In this document: piece after piece, positions 16,353 through 25,481 of the stretch
How positions within the stretch are numbered: position 1 is the stretch's first letter
Layout: every line of letters begins with the position of its first letter
Origin: JAGNZR01 sp051652785
Lineage (GTDB): Bacteria > Fusobacteriota > Fusobacteriia > Fusobacteriales > Fusobacteriaceae
Length of the DNA: 64,000 nucleotides
NCBI GenBank assembly: GCA_051652785.1
Contig: JBOFUX010000051.1
Location: 84,229 to 148,228 of the forward strand
Reading direction: 5' to 3'
Notes under the pieces: generated by a model
The model's database searches: none
The model's input: the letters and a program-made list of their open reading frames with translations, nothing else
Told to the model about the DNA's origin: nothing
Position numbers and translations under genes: made by a program

Positions 16353-17377
16353 TATCTTTTTTTAGCTACAACCATAGGATTTATTGGTTTTCCATTTTTT
16401 CTTATTTCAAAATGAAGATGTGGTCCAGTACTTCTCCCTGTATTTCCAGTTTGGGCTATTTTATCTCCCTGATTTACTTTAGCACCAACCGAGACATAAA
16501 TTTTATTTAAGTGTGCATATCTTGTTTCATAACCATTAGCATGAGATAAAATTATTATTTTTCCGTACCCATTCATAGTTCCAGCAAATTTAACCTTTCC
16601 TTCTTTTGAAGCATAAGCAGTTATATATCTAGCTCTTAAATCAACTCCTGCATGACCTATGTACCTTTTCAGAACTGGGTGAAATCTGTTTCCATAAGGA
16701 CTTGTTATTCCTGTAAATTTTATTGGTAACATAAAGTTTTCAGCTTTGGCTAGCTGTGTACTCGTATTTGAACCTTGTTTTGAGACTACTTCTCTCCCTT
16801 TTAAAGTTATAAATTTTAAGTTAGGATCTTTAATAAATATTTCTTGTCCTATGTCTAACCTATTCCCTACTAATTTGTTATATTTTTTAAATGAATCAGA
16901 TTTCACTTTATATATTTGAGCTATCTTAAATAAAGAATCCCCTTTTTTGACTTTATAAAAAACTCCATTTTCTGAAGGTATTTTTATAATATCACCAATT
17001 TTAATAATCTTGCCTAACTTAGGATTATTAGCTTTTAATATTTCTTCTGTTACGTTATATTTTTTAGATATGTCATAAAGATTATCACCTTTTTCAATTG
17101 TATAATTTATAATTTTAACTTCAGTAACAACCTCTTCCATTATTTCTGTCGTGGTATCTTTATTTTCAAAAAAATTTCCAAAATTATAAGTTCTTTTTAT
17201 TATAAAATAGTTACTAGAAAGTATGCTTTCCCCTTCTTCATCTTGTACATTTTCAGCATAGTAGTCTGTAAATTTTTCTAAATCAACAACTTCTGGATTA
17301 AAAATATCCAGTTGTTCAATTGAATAAGAAAATATAATAATTAAAATTATTAAAAAATTAAACCTTAATTTTATCAT
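16352..17377 (-). CDS. LysM-domain M23 family metallopeptidase
   Basis: 341 residues. A hydrophobic N-terminal anchor or signal (residues 6-18) precedes two LysM peptidoglycan-binding repeats (about 92-136, YTIEKGDNLYDISKKYNVTE, and about 140-185, YKVKKGDSLFKIAQIYKV). The C-terminal M23/LytM domain keeps the zinc-site motifs GHAGVDL (HxxxD) and GPHLHFE (HxH), so it is probably an active cell-wall endopeptidase. It sits between rho and ispG in a continuous minus-strand operon. Contrast the degenerate M23 domain at 59.3 kb. Confidence 0.9.
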   Translation of the reverse strand: MIKLRFNFLIILIIIFSYSIEQLDIFNPEVVDLEKFTDYYAENVQDEEGESILSSNYFIIKRTYNFGNFFENKDTTTEIMEEVVTEVKIINYTIEKGDNLYDISKKYNVTEEILKANNPKLGKIIKIGDIIKIPSENGVFYKVKKGDSLFKIAQIYKVKSDSFKKYNKLVGNRLDIGQEIFIKDPNLKFITLKGREVVSKQGSNTSTQLAKAENFMLPIKFTGITSPYGNRFHPVLKRYIGHAGVDLRARYITAYASKEGKVKFAGTMNGYGKIIILSHANGYETRYAHLNKIYVSVGAKVNQGDKIAQTGNTGRSTGPHLHFEIRKNGKPINPMVVAKKR

Positions 17378-17397
17378 TTATATTACCTTTTTCCTTT

Positions 17398-18624
17398 TTA
17401 TTTTTTTATTATAAGTAATTCAACATTATTTTCAGTTTCTTCTATTTTATCTATAAGTTTTCTTGTTGCTGTGACTCTATCAAACTGCGCCAAATGTCGT
17501 CTTATTCCCCAGATGCTTTCCAGTTTTTCTTTTTCTATTAAAAGCTCCTCTTTTCTTGTTCCTGACTTTTGAATATCAATAGCTGGATAAACTCGAAGTT
17601 CTGCTAAAGTTCTATCAAGTTGAATTTCTAAATTTCCAGTACCTTTAAACTCTTCAAAAATAACTTCATCCATTTTACTTCCAGTATCCACAAGAACTGT
17701 TGCAATAATAGTCAAACTTCCACCACCACTTATGTTTCTTGCTGAACCAAAGAATTTTTTAGGATAATATAGAGCACTAGGATCTATTCCTCCTGATATT
17801 AATTTTCCACTAGATGGTATAACAATATTGTATGCCCTCGCTAATCTAGTTAGTGAATCCATTAAAATTACTATATGTTCTCCATTTTCTATTTTTCTCT
17901 TAGCTCTTTCTAATATCATTTCTGTTACTTTTATATGATTTCTAGGATCCTCATCAAAGGTTGAAGAAAACACTTGAGCGCCTGTAACACTTTCTCTTAT
18001 ATCTGTTACCTCTTCTGGCCTTTCATCTATTAATAATATCCACACCTCTACTTCTTTATTATTTAGTATTATAGAATTAGCAATATTACTCATAAGAATT
18101 GTTTTTCCTGCTTTAGGTGGCGCCACGATTAGTCCTCTTTGACCTTTCCCTATTGGAGCTATTATATCTATAATTCTTCCAGAAATATTCTTAGAATTTG
18201 TTTCTAATTTCAATTGAACTGTTGGATAAGTTGGTTTTAATTCGTCGAAAGGAACTCTTGATTCAGCTTTTAGTGTTGTTCCTCCATTTACCAACAATAC
18301 TTTACGCAAAGCATAGTTTTTTTCTTCACCTACTGGTTCTCTCACTTCTCCTACGACTATATCTTCACTCCTAAGTTTAAATCTTTTTATTTGAGAAGCG
18401 GACACATATATATCTTTTCCCACATTAGTATCTCTTAAAAATCCATATCCATCTGATAGAATATCTAAATTCCCCCAACCTATATCAAGTCCTTCTTTAG
18501 TTTCAAACCATTTTTCTATCATTTCTAATATTTCATTTTTTTTTGTTTTACGTCCCAAAACTATCCCTAATTGTTTAGTTATTTCTATAATCTCTTTTAA
18601 GAGAAAACTTTCTAAGCTTTGCAT
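17398..18624 (-). CDS. rho: Transcription termination factor Rho
   Basis: 408 residues. The N-terminal RNA-binding OSB fold includes ILSDGYGFLRDTNV, and the helicase part has the P-loop VAPPKAGKTILMSNIANS and the DERPEEVTDI and LTRLARAYN motifs. Hexameric Rho unwinds RNA to terminate transcription. No long N-terminal insertion is present. The gene lies between miaB and the LysM peptidase. Confidence 0.98.
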   Translation of the reverse strand: MQSLESFLLKEIIEITKQLGIVLGRKTKKNEILEMIEKWFETKEGLDIGWGNLDILSDGYGFLRDTNVGKDIYVSASQIKRFKLRSEDIVVGEVREPVGEEKNYALRKVLLVNGGTTLKAESRVPFDELKPTYPTVQLKLETNSKNISGRIIDIIAPIGKGQRGLIVAPPKAGKTILMSNIANSIILNNKEVEVWILLIDERPEEVTDIRESVTGAQVFSSTFDEDPRNHIKVTEMILERAKRKIENGEHIVILMDSLTRLARAYNIVIPSSGKLISGGIDPSALYYPKKFFGSARNISGGGSLTIIATVLVDTGSKMDEVIFEEFKGTGNLEIQLDRTLAELRVYPAIDIQKSGTRKEELLIEKEKLESIWGIRRHLAQFDRVTATRKLIDKIEETENNVELLIIKK

Positions 18625-18642
18625 TTTTCCTCCATATATATT

Positions 18643-19956
18643 TTAAGAACTAACTATATCTCCATAAAGAGTCCATGTTTTTGCTGATGTTATTTTTATA
18701 TTTACAAATTTTCCTGCTAACTCCAGATCACCTTTAAATATCACGACTTTTCCTGAACTTGTTTTTCCAGTTAATGTTTCTTTATTTTTTCTACTATGAC
18801 CTTCAACTAAAACTTTTTCTACTTTTCCAACAAAATTTTCACTATTTAATTTTGCATTTGCATTTTGAACATCCATGAGCCTGTGTAATCTTTCTTTTTT
18901 TATAACTTCCTCTATCTGATCTCCCATTTTAGCCGCTATAGTTCCTTGTCTTACTGAGTACATGAACATATATGAATTATCAAATTTTAAATTCTTTACT
19001 ATCTCCAGTGTATCTAAAAAATCCTCTTCAGTTTCATTAGGAAATCCTACTATTATATCTGTTGTTAATCCTACTTCTGGCATTTTTTCTTTCATTTTTT
19101 TTATAAGCGATATATAGTGTTCTTTTGTATAACCTCTGTTCATAAGTTTTAATATTTTACTAGAACCAGATTGAAGAGGGATGTGAATTGCTTTAGCTAT
19201 TTTATCAGATTTAGCTATCACATCTATCACATCTTCTGTCATATCTCTTGGATGAGGAGAAATAAACCGGACCCAAAATTCACCTTGAATTTTTTGAATC
19301 TCTTCTAATAGTCTTGCAAAGCTTTCCCCAAATTGTAAGTCTTTTCCATATGAATTTACATTTTGACCTAATAAAATTATCTCTTTATAATTTTTATCCA
19401 CATATCCTTTTATCTCTTTCAATATTTCTTTCATTGGAACGGATCTTTCTCTACCTCTTACATAGGGTACAATACAGAATGTACAGAAGTTATCACACCC
19501 ATAAGAAATTGGGATTGATGCTGTATATTTAGAATCAAAAGATGCTTCTAGTGTTTCGGGAAGCTCATTTTCATCTCCAATATAAACAACATTTTTTAAA
19601 TCTCCATTTTCAATTCTTTCAATTGCTGATGGAAGCTTTCCAATATTTTGATTCCCCATAATAATATCTACAACAGGAAATTTTTTAGCTAATTCTTCCC
19701 CTTGTTCTTGTGCAAAACATCCCGTTACTCCAACTATTATTTTTTTTTTCTCTTTTCTAGTTTTTAGCTCTCCTAATTTTCCATAAATTTGAGTTGCAGC
19801 TCCCTCCCTAACAGTACAAGTATTTAAAAAAACTACTGCCGCTTCTGCAATCTCCTCTGTTATTTCATATCCCATATTTATTAATATTTTTTTTATTTTT
19901 GCACTTTCGTTTACATTCATCTGACATCCGTAGGTTATAACTAACGCCTTTTTCAT
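18643..19956 (-). CDS. miaB: tRNA-2-methylthio-N6-dimethylallyladenosine synthase
   Basis: 437 residues. The N-terminal UPF0004 domain has GCQMNVNES and further cluster cysteines; the radical-SAM motif is CxxxCxxC in GCDNFCTFCIVPYVRGRERS; the C-terminus is a TRAM domain. It adds a methylthio group to i6A37 of tRNAs. The SD TTGGAGG and ATG are clear, and a promoter lies about 90 nt upstream. Confidence 0.97.
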   Translation of the reverse strand: MKKALVITYGCQMNVNESAKIKKILINMGYEITEEIAEAAVVFLNTCTVREGAATQIYGKLGELKTRKEKKKIIVGVTGCFAQEQGEELAKKFPVVDIIMGNQNIGKLPSAIERIENGDLKNVVYIGDENELPETLEASFDSKYTASIPISYGCDNFCTFCIVPYVRGRERSVPMKEILKEIKGYVDKNYKEIILLGQNVNSYGKDLQFGESFARLLEEIQKIQGEFWVRFISPHPRDMTEDVIDVIAKSDKIAKAIHIPLQSGSSKILKLMNRGYTKEHYISLIKKMKEKMPEVGLTTDIIVGFPNETEEDFLDTLEIVKNLKFDNSYMFMYSVRQGTIAAKMGDQIEEVIKKERLHRLMDVQNANAKLNSENFVGKVEKVLVEGHSRKNKETLTGKTSSGKVVIFKGDLELAGKFVNIKITSAKTWTLYGDIVSS

Positions 19957-20043
19957 TTAGCCTCCAAGCTCATTTCCCTAATATTTATATAATTAATCTC
20001 TATCAAAAGTTTTAGAGTATACTATTGCTAATTTTAACATATT

Positions 20044-20073
20044 ATTGTATCATATTTTTTTTATAAATTGCAA
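20044..20073 (-). promoter_or_regulatory. Promoter of miaB-rho operon
   Basis: TTGCAA (20068-20073) and TACAAT (20044-20049) on the minus strand, 18-nt spacer. The 311-bp gap 19957-20267 holds this and the divergent symporter promoter. Confidence 0.55.
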
Positions 20074-20118
20074 GTTATAATCTAGTTTTAGAATATATTT
20101 GATCTATTATTTTTTTTC

Positions 20119-20147
20119 TTGACAATATAGCTATGATAGAATAAAAT
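20119..20147 (+). promoter_or_regulatory. Sigma-70 promoter of the AGCS symporter gene
   Basis: TTGACA (20119-20124) and TAAAAT (20142-20147), 17-nt spacer, on the plus strand. The leader would be about 110 nt and includes a small ATTTCA/TGAAAT hairpin near 20200. Confidence 0.72.
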
Positions 20148-20267
20148 AATTCAATTCAAATTTTATTTTTAGTAATATTTTTTAATACTCATTTCATGCT
20201 ATGAAATATTTTAATTTCCTTATTTTAAGATACTTCATTTTATAATATAGATTTAAAGGAGGAATAT

Positions 20268-21719
20268 ATGAATATACTAAATACAATTTTAGCTTCTTTT
20301 AAAATTGTTGTAAGCTCTTTAAATAATTTTTTGTGGGGAGATCTTATTGTTCTAGGTTTTGGAGGAATGAAAATTGGACTAAGTATGATAGTTCTTATTC
20401 TTGTTCCCACTGGTATTTATTATAGTATAAAGACTAAAATGGTTTCTTTTAGATTATTTCCAGAAATGATTAGATTGGTTTTAAGAAAAAAAGATTCTAA
20501 AAATACAAATACTGTAACAGGAATTCAGGCATTATTTATTGCAACAGCTTCTCGAGTAGGTATGGGTAATTTAGCTGGAGTAGTTGCTGCTATTTCTTTT
20601 GGTGGTCCTGGAGCAGTTTTTTGGATGTGGATTGCCTCTATTATTGGTGCAAACACTGCCTTTATAGAAAGTACTTTAGCTCAAATTTTTAAAGAAAAAG
20701 ATCCAGTTTTCGGTGGTTGGAGAGGTGGTCCAGCTTATTTTATGAATAAAATGGATATTTGTGTTAATTTAGATAAAAAAAATCCTAAAAAAGTTTTTAG
20801 CTTTAGAATTATTGGAATTTTATTTGCTTTTTCTGGACTTATTACATGGGTTGGAATTACTCAAATTGCATCTAATTCTGTTTCTGAGTCTTTTTTAAAT
20901 GCATTTAATATAAAACCGATTTATACTTCTATTGGTATGGCTATTTTAGCTACTATAGCACTTTTTGGAAAAGGACATAAAGATAAAATTGTTACTATTC
21001 TTAACAAATTAGTTCCGATTATGGCTATTTTATATTTCGTTTTAACTATTTTTATTTTATTGAAAAATATTCCAAGCATACCTGGAATGTTTGTTAATAT
21101 TTTTGAGCAAGCTTTTGGTTTTAAACAAATAGCTTCAGGAACTTTTGGTGCTGTTCTTATGCAGGGAATAAAAAGAGGACTTTTCTCCAACGAGGCAGGA
21201 AGTGGTTCCGCTCCATGTGCTGCTGCTGCTGCTGATGTTAAGCATCCAGCTGAACAAGGGCTTATTCAAGCGTTAGGTGTTTTTATAGATACTTTAGTTC
21301 TATGCAGTTGTACTGCTTTTGTTATGTTGCTTACTCCTGAATCTATAAGAAATGGGAAAGTAGGAATGGATTTATTGCAAAGTTCTATGAATTATCATAT
21401 TGGATTTTTAGGAACTCCAATAATGGCTATAATTTTATTTCTTTTTAGTTTTAGTACATTTTTAGGAATTTTATTTTATGCTCGTTCAAATGTCGCTTTT
21501 ATATTTGGTGATAAGATGATAGCTCAAGATATTTATAAAATTTTAGCTATATTTATGTTACTAATAGGTGGAACTGCCCAATATCATTTTGTTTGGGACT
21601 TAGGAGATTTAGGAATAGCTCTTATGACTATTTTTAATATTATAGCTATAATACCATTGTCTAAACTAGCTTTTGATTCTTTAAGAGACTACGAAGATAA
21701 CCATATGATAAAAAAATAA
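20268..21719 (+). CDS. Sodium:alanine/glycine symporter (AGCS family)
   Basis: 483 residues with about 10-11 hydrophobic helices. The family signatures are TASRVGMGNLAGVVAAISFGG in the first third (partly quoted) and GLFSNEAGSGSAPCAAAAA in the second half. AGCS proteins import alanine, glycine or related amino acids with Na+ across the inner membrane. The gene is one of only two complete protein genes on the plus strand in this window. It has AGGAGG, its own promoter and a shared bidirectional terminator. Substrate is not decided. Confidence 0.95.
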   Translation: MNILNTILASFKIVVSSLNNFLWGDLIVLGFGGMKIGLSMIVLILVPTGIYYSIKTKMVSFRLFPEMIRLVLRKKDSKNTNTVTGIQALFIATASRVGMGNLAGVVAAISFGGPGAVFWMWIASIIGANTAFIESTLAQIFKEKDPVFGGWRGGPAYFMNKMDICVNLDKKNPKKVFSFRIIGILFAFSGLITWVGITQIASNSVSESFLNAFNIKPIYTSIGMAILATIALFGKGHKDKIVTILNKLVPIMAILYFVLTIFILLKNIPSIPGMFVNIFEQAFGFKQIASGTFGAVLMQGIKRGLFSNEAGSGSAPCAAAAADVKHPAEQGLIQALGVFIDTLVLCSCTAFVMLLTPESIRNGKVGMDLLQSSMNYHIGFLGTPIMAIILFLFSFSTFLGILFYARSNVAFIFGDKMIAQDIYKILAIFMLLIGGTAQYHFVWDLGDLGIALMTIFNIIAIIPLSKLAFDSLRDYEDNHMIKK

Positions 21720-21723
21720 CGGT

Positions 21724-21765
21724 AAATAAAAATAAAGGGGAATTCAATCCCCTTTATTTTTATTT
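21724..21765. terminator. Bidirectional terminator between the symporter and ogg genes
   Basis: AAATAAAAATAAAGGGG pairs perfectly with CCCCTTTATTTTTATTT over 17 bp with an 8-nt loop. It serves the convergent symporter and nucleoside-operon transcripts. Confidence 0.92.
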
Positions 21766-22413
21766 GAATATTTCTCCTGCTTCTATATACCAAAGTAATA
21801 AATCTATTTCATCCATAGGGATTTTTACTTTTTTACAAAATGTTCTTAATTTTTCTTCTATTTCTATATATTTTTTAGGATTTATTGTCTTAGGAACTTC
21901 TTTTATAATATCTAGTTTTAATAGATTTTTTAAAATATGTCTATCTAAAATAGCTAAATTTTGACCAAAACCTATATTTCTTAAAAAATGACCAGCCTCT
22001 TTGTAAGACATCCCCTTAATATTTTTTACAATCCATTCTCTTTTTTCAAATATATCTTCTATGGAAGAAAAAAAGTCTTTAGTAATGATTTCTTTTTTAT
22101 CATTCATCATCTGTTCTCTTAACAGGATAAGATACTTAGCCTTATTATTTTTAAATCTAACTATATTTAAATAAGGAACTAGTTTTTCCTCTTTTCCAGT
22201 AAATAATAACCCTGCATCTCTTAGTTCACTAATCGCTTTCCATGCATTTTTAGCTTTAGATTGAGGGGTTAATATACAAAAAGAAAGTTCACTATGAATA
22301 TCTTCGTTGTTACCATCTTTCCAGATATTTTTAAAATATTCTAATCTTTCTTTTATCTCTTCTTTTTTTTCTTTATATATTTTTTCTATTTCATAAAAAT
22401 AATCATTTTTCAT
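21760..22413 (-). CDS. 8-oxoguanine DNA glycosylase/AP lyase, Ogg2 type
   Basis: 217 residues of HhH-GPD fold. In NIKGMSYKEAGHFLRNIGFG the second Lys (about K138) is the expected Schiff-base residue, and ILDRHI holds the catalytic Asp (about D157). The pattern fits the Ogg2 group found in archaea and thermophilic or anaerobic bacteria rather than Nth: there is no C-terminal Fe-S cysteine set. It removes 8-oxoguanine from DNA and nicks the abasic site. It is the last gene of the nucleoside operon, 34 bp after cdd. Confidence 0.88.
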   Translation of the reverse strand: MKNDYFYEIEKIYKEKKEEIKERLEYFKNIWKDGNNEDIHSELSFCILTPQSKAKNAWKAISELRDAGLLFTGKEEKLVPYLNIVRFKNNKAKYLILLREQMMNDKKEIITKDFFSSIEDIFEKREWIVKNIKGMSYKEAGHFLRNIGFGQNLAILDRHILKNLLKLDIIKEVPKTINPKKYIEIEEKLRTFCKKVKIPMDEIDLLLWYIEAGEIFK

Positions 22414-22447
22414 TTTAACTCCTTGTAATTAAGAGTAACAGTTAATT

Positions 22448-22840
22448 TTACAAAGCAAAACCATAAGGTAATAACTCTTCCACTGTTACCACCTTATAAT
22501 CTTTTTTTAAGTTTGCTAATATTATTAAAGTATTTTCATTAGCAAACTCTTTAATTACTTGTCTACATGCCCCGCACGGACTTACTGGTCCTGAAGTATT
22601 TCCTACAACACAAATAATTTTTATTTTTTTCATTCCACCAGCTACAGCTGAAAAAATAGCACTTCTCTCTGCACAGTTAGTGAGTCCAAAAGAACCATTT
22701 TCCACATTAACCCCCTTATATCTATTATCATTTTCATCTACTACAACAGAACCTACTTTAAAATTAGAGTATTTAGCATAAGCATTTTTTCTTATAGCTA
22801 TTGCTTCTTCTATAAGAAAAATTATTTCTTCTTTTTCCAT
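22448..22840 (-). CDS. cdd: Cytidine deaminase
   Basis: 130 residues, tetrameric class. The zinc ligands are in TNCAERSAIFSA (Cys, with catalytic Glu) and SPCGACRQVIKEF. It deaminates cytidine and deoxycytidine to uridines, which the pyrimidine-nucleoside phosphorylase of the same operon then cleaves. Confidence 0.97.
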   Translation of the reverse strand: MEKEEIIFLIEEAIAIRKNAYAKYSNFKVGSVVVDENDNRYKGVNVENGSFGLTNCAERSAIFSAVAGGMKKIKIICVVGNTSGPVSPCGACRQVIKEFANENTLIILANLKKDYKVVTVEELLPYGFAL

Positions 22841-22864
22841 ATTTTACTCCTTTTTATTATATTT

Positions 22865-23572
22865 TTACGAATTAAGAGCAGCTTCTAAAGCAATTTCTAT
22901 CATTTCTCTTAAAGTTACTTGTCTTTCTTCCGCTGTTGTAGCTTCTCCAGTTACAAGGGAGTCTGAAATTGTTAATATTGTTAATGCATTTACATTATAT
23001 TTTGCTGCTACTGTATAAAGTCCCGCTGTTTCCATCTCCACACAAAGAACGCCAAACTCTGCCCATTTTTTGTACGAGTCAAAATCATCACCATAAAATT
23101 CATCTGAAGTCATTACATTTCCAGCTTTTATCTCTATTCCTTTATCTTCTGCTGCTTTTAAAGCTTTTCTAAAAAGTGAAAAAGAAGCAGTTGGAGCATA
23201 ATCTGCACCGTTAAATCTAAGTTTATTAATCCCTGAATTTGACGAACTAGACATTGCAAATATTACATCTCTTATTTTTATATCAGTTCTATAAGAACCT
23301 GCAGTTCCAACTCTAATTAAATTTTTACACCCAAATTCTGTAATTAATTCCGTGGCATATATAGATATCGAAGGCACTCCCATCCCTGTTCCTTGAACTG
23401 AGACTTTTTTACCTTTGTAAGTACCTGTAAAACCTAACATCCCTCTTACGTCATTATAACAAATTACATCAGTTAAAAATGTTTCTGCAATCCATTTTGC
23501 TCTAAGTGGATCTCCTGGTAATAAAACAGTTTCTGCAATATCACCTTTTTTGGCTCTAATATGAATACTCAT
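22865..23572 (-). CDS. deoD: Purine-nucleoside phosphorylase, DeoD type
   Basis: 235 residues with the family pattern GDPLRAKWIAETFL, GTGMGVPSISIYATEL and CVEMETAGLYTVAAKYN. It splits purine (deoxy)nucleosides with phosphate to give the base and (deoxy)ribose-1-phosphate, which DeoB converts further. Confidence 0.97.
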   Translation of the reverse strand: MSIHIRAKKGDIAETVLLPGDPLRAKWIAETFLTDVICYNDVRGMLGFTGTYKGKKVSVQGTGMGVPSISIYATELITEFGCKNLIRVGTAGSYRTDIKIRDVIFAMSSSSNSGINKLRFNGADYAPTASFSLFRKALKAAEDKGIEIKAGNVMTSDEFYGDDFDSYKKWAEFGVLCVEMETAGLYTVAAKYNVNALTILTISDSLVTGEATTAEERQVTLREMIEIALEAALNS

Positions 23573-23598
23573 CTTTTTTTCCTCCTAAGGTCTTTTTT

Positions 23599-24774
23599 TT
23601 AGATTTCTTCTGCAAAACTTCCAGATAAATTTGTTTTCCCTAACAGTAAAGTTTCAATTGTAGCAGCAATATCGGAAAAACTTTCTCTTATTCCTAAATT
23701 TATTCCTGACTTTATTTTTTTTCCGTATACTAGTAATGGAATATATTCTCTTGTATGATCCGTTCCTTTATATGTTGGATCACAACCATGGTCAGCTGTT
23801 AATATTAATATTTCTTCTTCTTTTAAATTTTCTATTATTTCTGGTAAATATCTATCAAATTCTTCTAAAGCTAATTTATATCCTTTAGGATCTCTTCTAT
23901 GACCATATTTCATATCAAAATCTACTAAATTTGTGAATATTAACCCTTTTGTATCCTCTTTTAAAGCGTTTATTGTTTTTAATATTCCATCTAAATTATC
24001 TTTATTTGTTCCTTTTTGACTTGTAATTCCCACTCCAGCAAAAATATCAGATGTTTTTCCTATTCCAACTACTTCTAAACCTGAATTTTTAATTCTATCT
24101 AACATCCCCTCTTTAGGAGGTAAAACAGAATAATCATGTCTTCCACTCGTTCTTGAATAATTCCCTCTCCCTGTTCCAATATATGGTCTTGCTATTACTC
24201 TAGCAACTGGGGAATGCTCTTTACATATTTCTAATGCTATTTTACAAGCTGAGTAAAGTTCTTCTAATGGAATATACTCTTCGTGTGCTGCAATTTGTAA
24301 AACTGGATCTGCTGAGGTATATAGTATCCAAGCTCCTGATTTCATTTGCTCATCTCCATAATCATCTAAAACAGTAGTTCCAGAATATGGGAGATTACAC
24401 AAAACTTTTCTTCTAGTTTTTTCTTCAATAAGTTTTATTACTTTTTCAGGAAAACCTTTAGCATAAGTTGGAAATGCTTTATCTGGAATAATTCCCGCTA
24501 TTTCCCAATGCCCTGTTGTTGTATCTTTTCCTATTGCTTTTTCTTGTGCTTTTCCATAACACCCAGTTGGTTTAGTTACTTCGGGAACTCCTAAAACTTC
24601 TATTATATTTCCAAGTCCTAGTTTTTGCATATTAGGAAGAAATATTCCCCCTGTTGCAAGAGCAATATTTCCTAAAGTATTAGAACCTTCGTCACCGTAT
24701 AATTTAGAATCCGGAGATTCTCCAACTCCTAAACTATCTAAAACGATTATCGTAGCTCTCTCTATTTTTTTCAT
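23599..24774 (-). CDS. deoB: Phosphopentomutase
   Basis: 391 residues from the ATG at 24772-24774, favoured by GAGGAGG just upstream over a start five codons earlier. The alkaline-phosphatase-like metal site shows as LDSLGVGESPDS, NTLGNIA and TADHGCDPTYKGTDHTREY. It converts (deoxy)ribose-1-phosphate to the 5-phosphate for DeoC. Confidence 0.97.
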   Translation of the reverse strand: MKKIERATIIVLDSLGVGESPDSKLYGDEGSNTLGNIALATGGIFLPNMQKLGLGNIIEVLGVPEVTKPTGCYGKAQEKAIGKDTTTGHWEIAGIIPDKAFPTYAKGFPEKVIKLIEEKTRRKVLCNLPYSGTTVLDDYGDEQMKSGAWILYTSADPVLQIAAHEEYIPLEELYSACKIALEICKEHSPVARVIARPYIGTGRGNYSRTSGRHDYSVLPPKEGMLDRIKNSGLEVVGIGKTSDIFAGVGITSQKGTNKDNLDGILKTINALKEDTKGLIFTNLVDFDMKYGHRRDPKGYKLALEEFDRYLPEIIENLKEEEILILTADHGCDPTYKGTDHTREYIPLLVYGKKIKSGINLGIRESFSDIAATIETLLLGKTNLSGSFAEEI

Positions 24775-24810
24775 AAATATCCTCCTCAATTAATTTCTTT
24801 TTACTGATAA

Positions 24811-25476
24811 TTAATATTCCCCATCTTTTGTTTTTCCAACAGTTACCAATTGTACTCCTGATGAAGTTCCTAGTCTATTAGCGCCAGCTTCTATAAATTT
24901 AATTGCTGTTTCTATGTCCTTTACACCGCCAGCTGCCTTTATCTTTATTTTATCCTTAACAATAGATTTCATAAGTTGTAAATCTCCAAGTGTTGCTCCT
25001 CCTGTTCCAAATCCAGTAGATGTCTTAACGAAATCCGCTGAAGCATTTACACACATTTTCACTGCTAATTTTTTTTCATTTTCTGTTAAATAACAATTTT
25101 CAATAATTACTTTTAAAACATTATTGCCTATTGCCTCTTTAATTTCTTTAATTTCTTCCTCAACCTCTTTATACAATCCAGACTTCATAAACCCTAAATT
25201 GATAACCATATCAATCTCTGTAGCACCTTGTTTTATACATTCTTTTGCCTCAAATATTTTAGCTTCTTTACTCATTGCACCAAGTGGAAAACCTATCACT
25301 GAACATACTTTAACATCTGTTCCTTCTAATTCTTTTTTTGAAATTTTTACATATGAACTATTTACACACACAGAAAAAAACTTATGTTCTTTAGCTTCCT
25401 TACAAAGTTTTTTTATATCTTCAATGGTAGTAGTTGCCTTTAATACTGTGTGATCTATATAATTATTAATTTTCAT
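24811..25476 (-). CDS. deoC: Deoxyribose-phosphate aldolase
   Basis: 221 residues, class I aldolase. The Schiff-base lysine is in FVKTSTGFGTGGATL, with KVIIENCYL and KAAGGVKDIETA lining the barrel. It cleaves deoxyribose-5-phosphate to acetaldehyde and glyceraldehyde-3-phosphate, feeding glycolysis (tpiA and gpmI are at 49-51 kb). Confidence 0.97.
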   Translation of the reverse strand: MKINNYIDHTVLKATTTIEDIKKLCKEAKEHKFFSVCVNSSYVKISKKELEGTDVKVCSVIGFPLGAMSKEAKIFEAKECIKQGATEIDMVINLGFMKSGLYKEVEEEIKEIKEAIGNNVLKVIIENCYLTENEKKLAVKMCVNASADFVKTSTGFGTGGATLGDLQLMKSIVKDKIKIKAAGGVKDIETAIKFIEAGANRLGTSSGVQLVTVGKTKDGEY

Positions 25477-25481
25477 TTTTA

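Noticed and set aside
20155..20267. Riboswitch in the leader of the AGCS symporter (for instance a glycine riboswitch)
   Set aside because: The leader is too short and A/T-rich and lacks the conserved G-rich elements of a glycine aptamer; only a small hairpin is visible.
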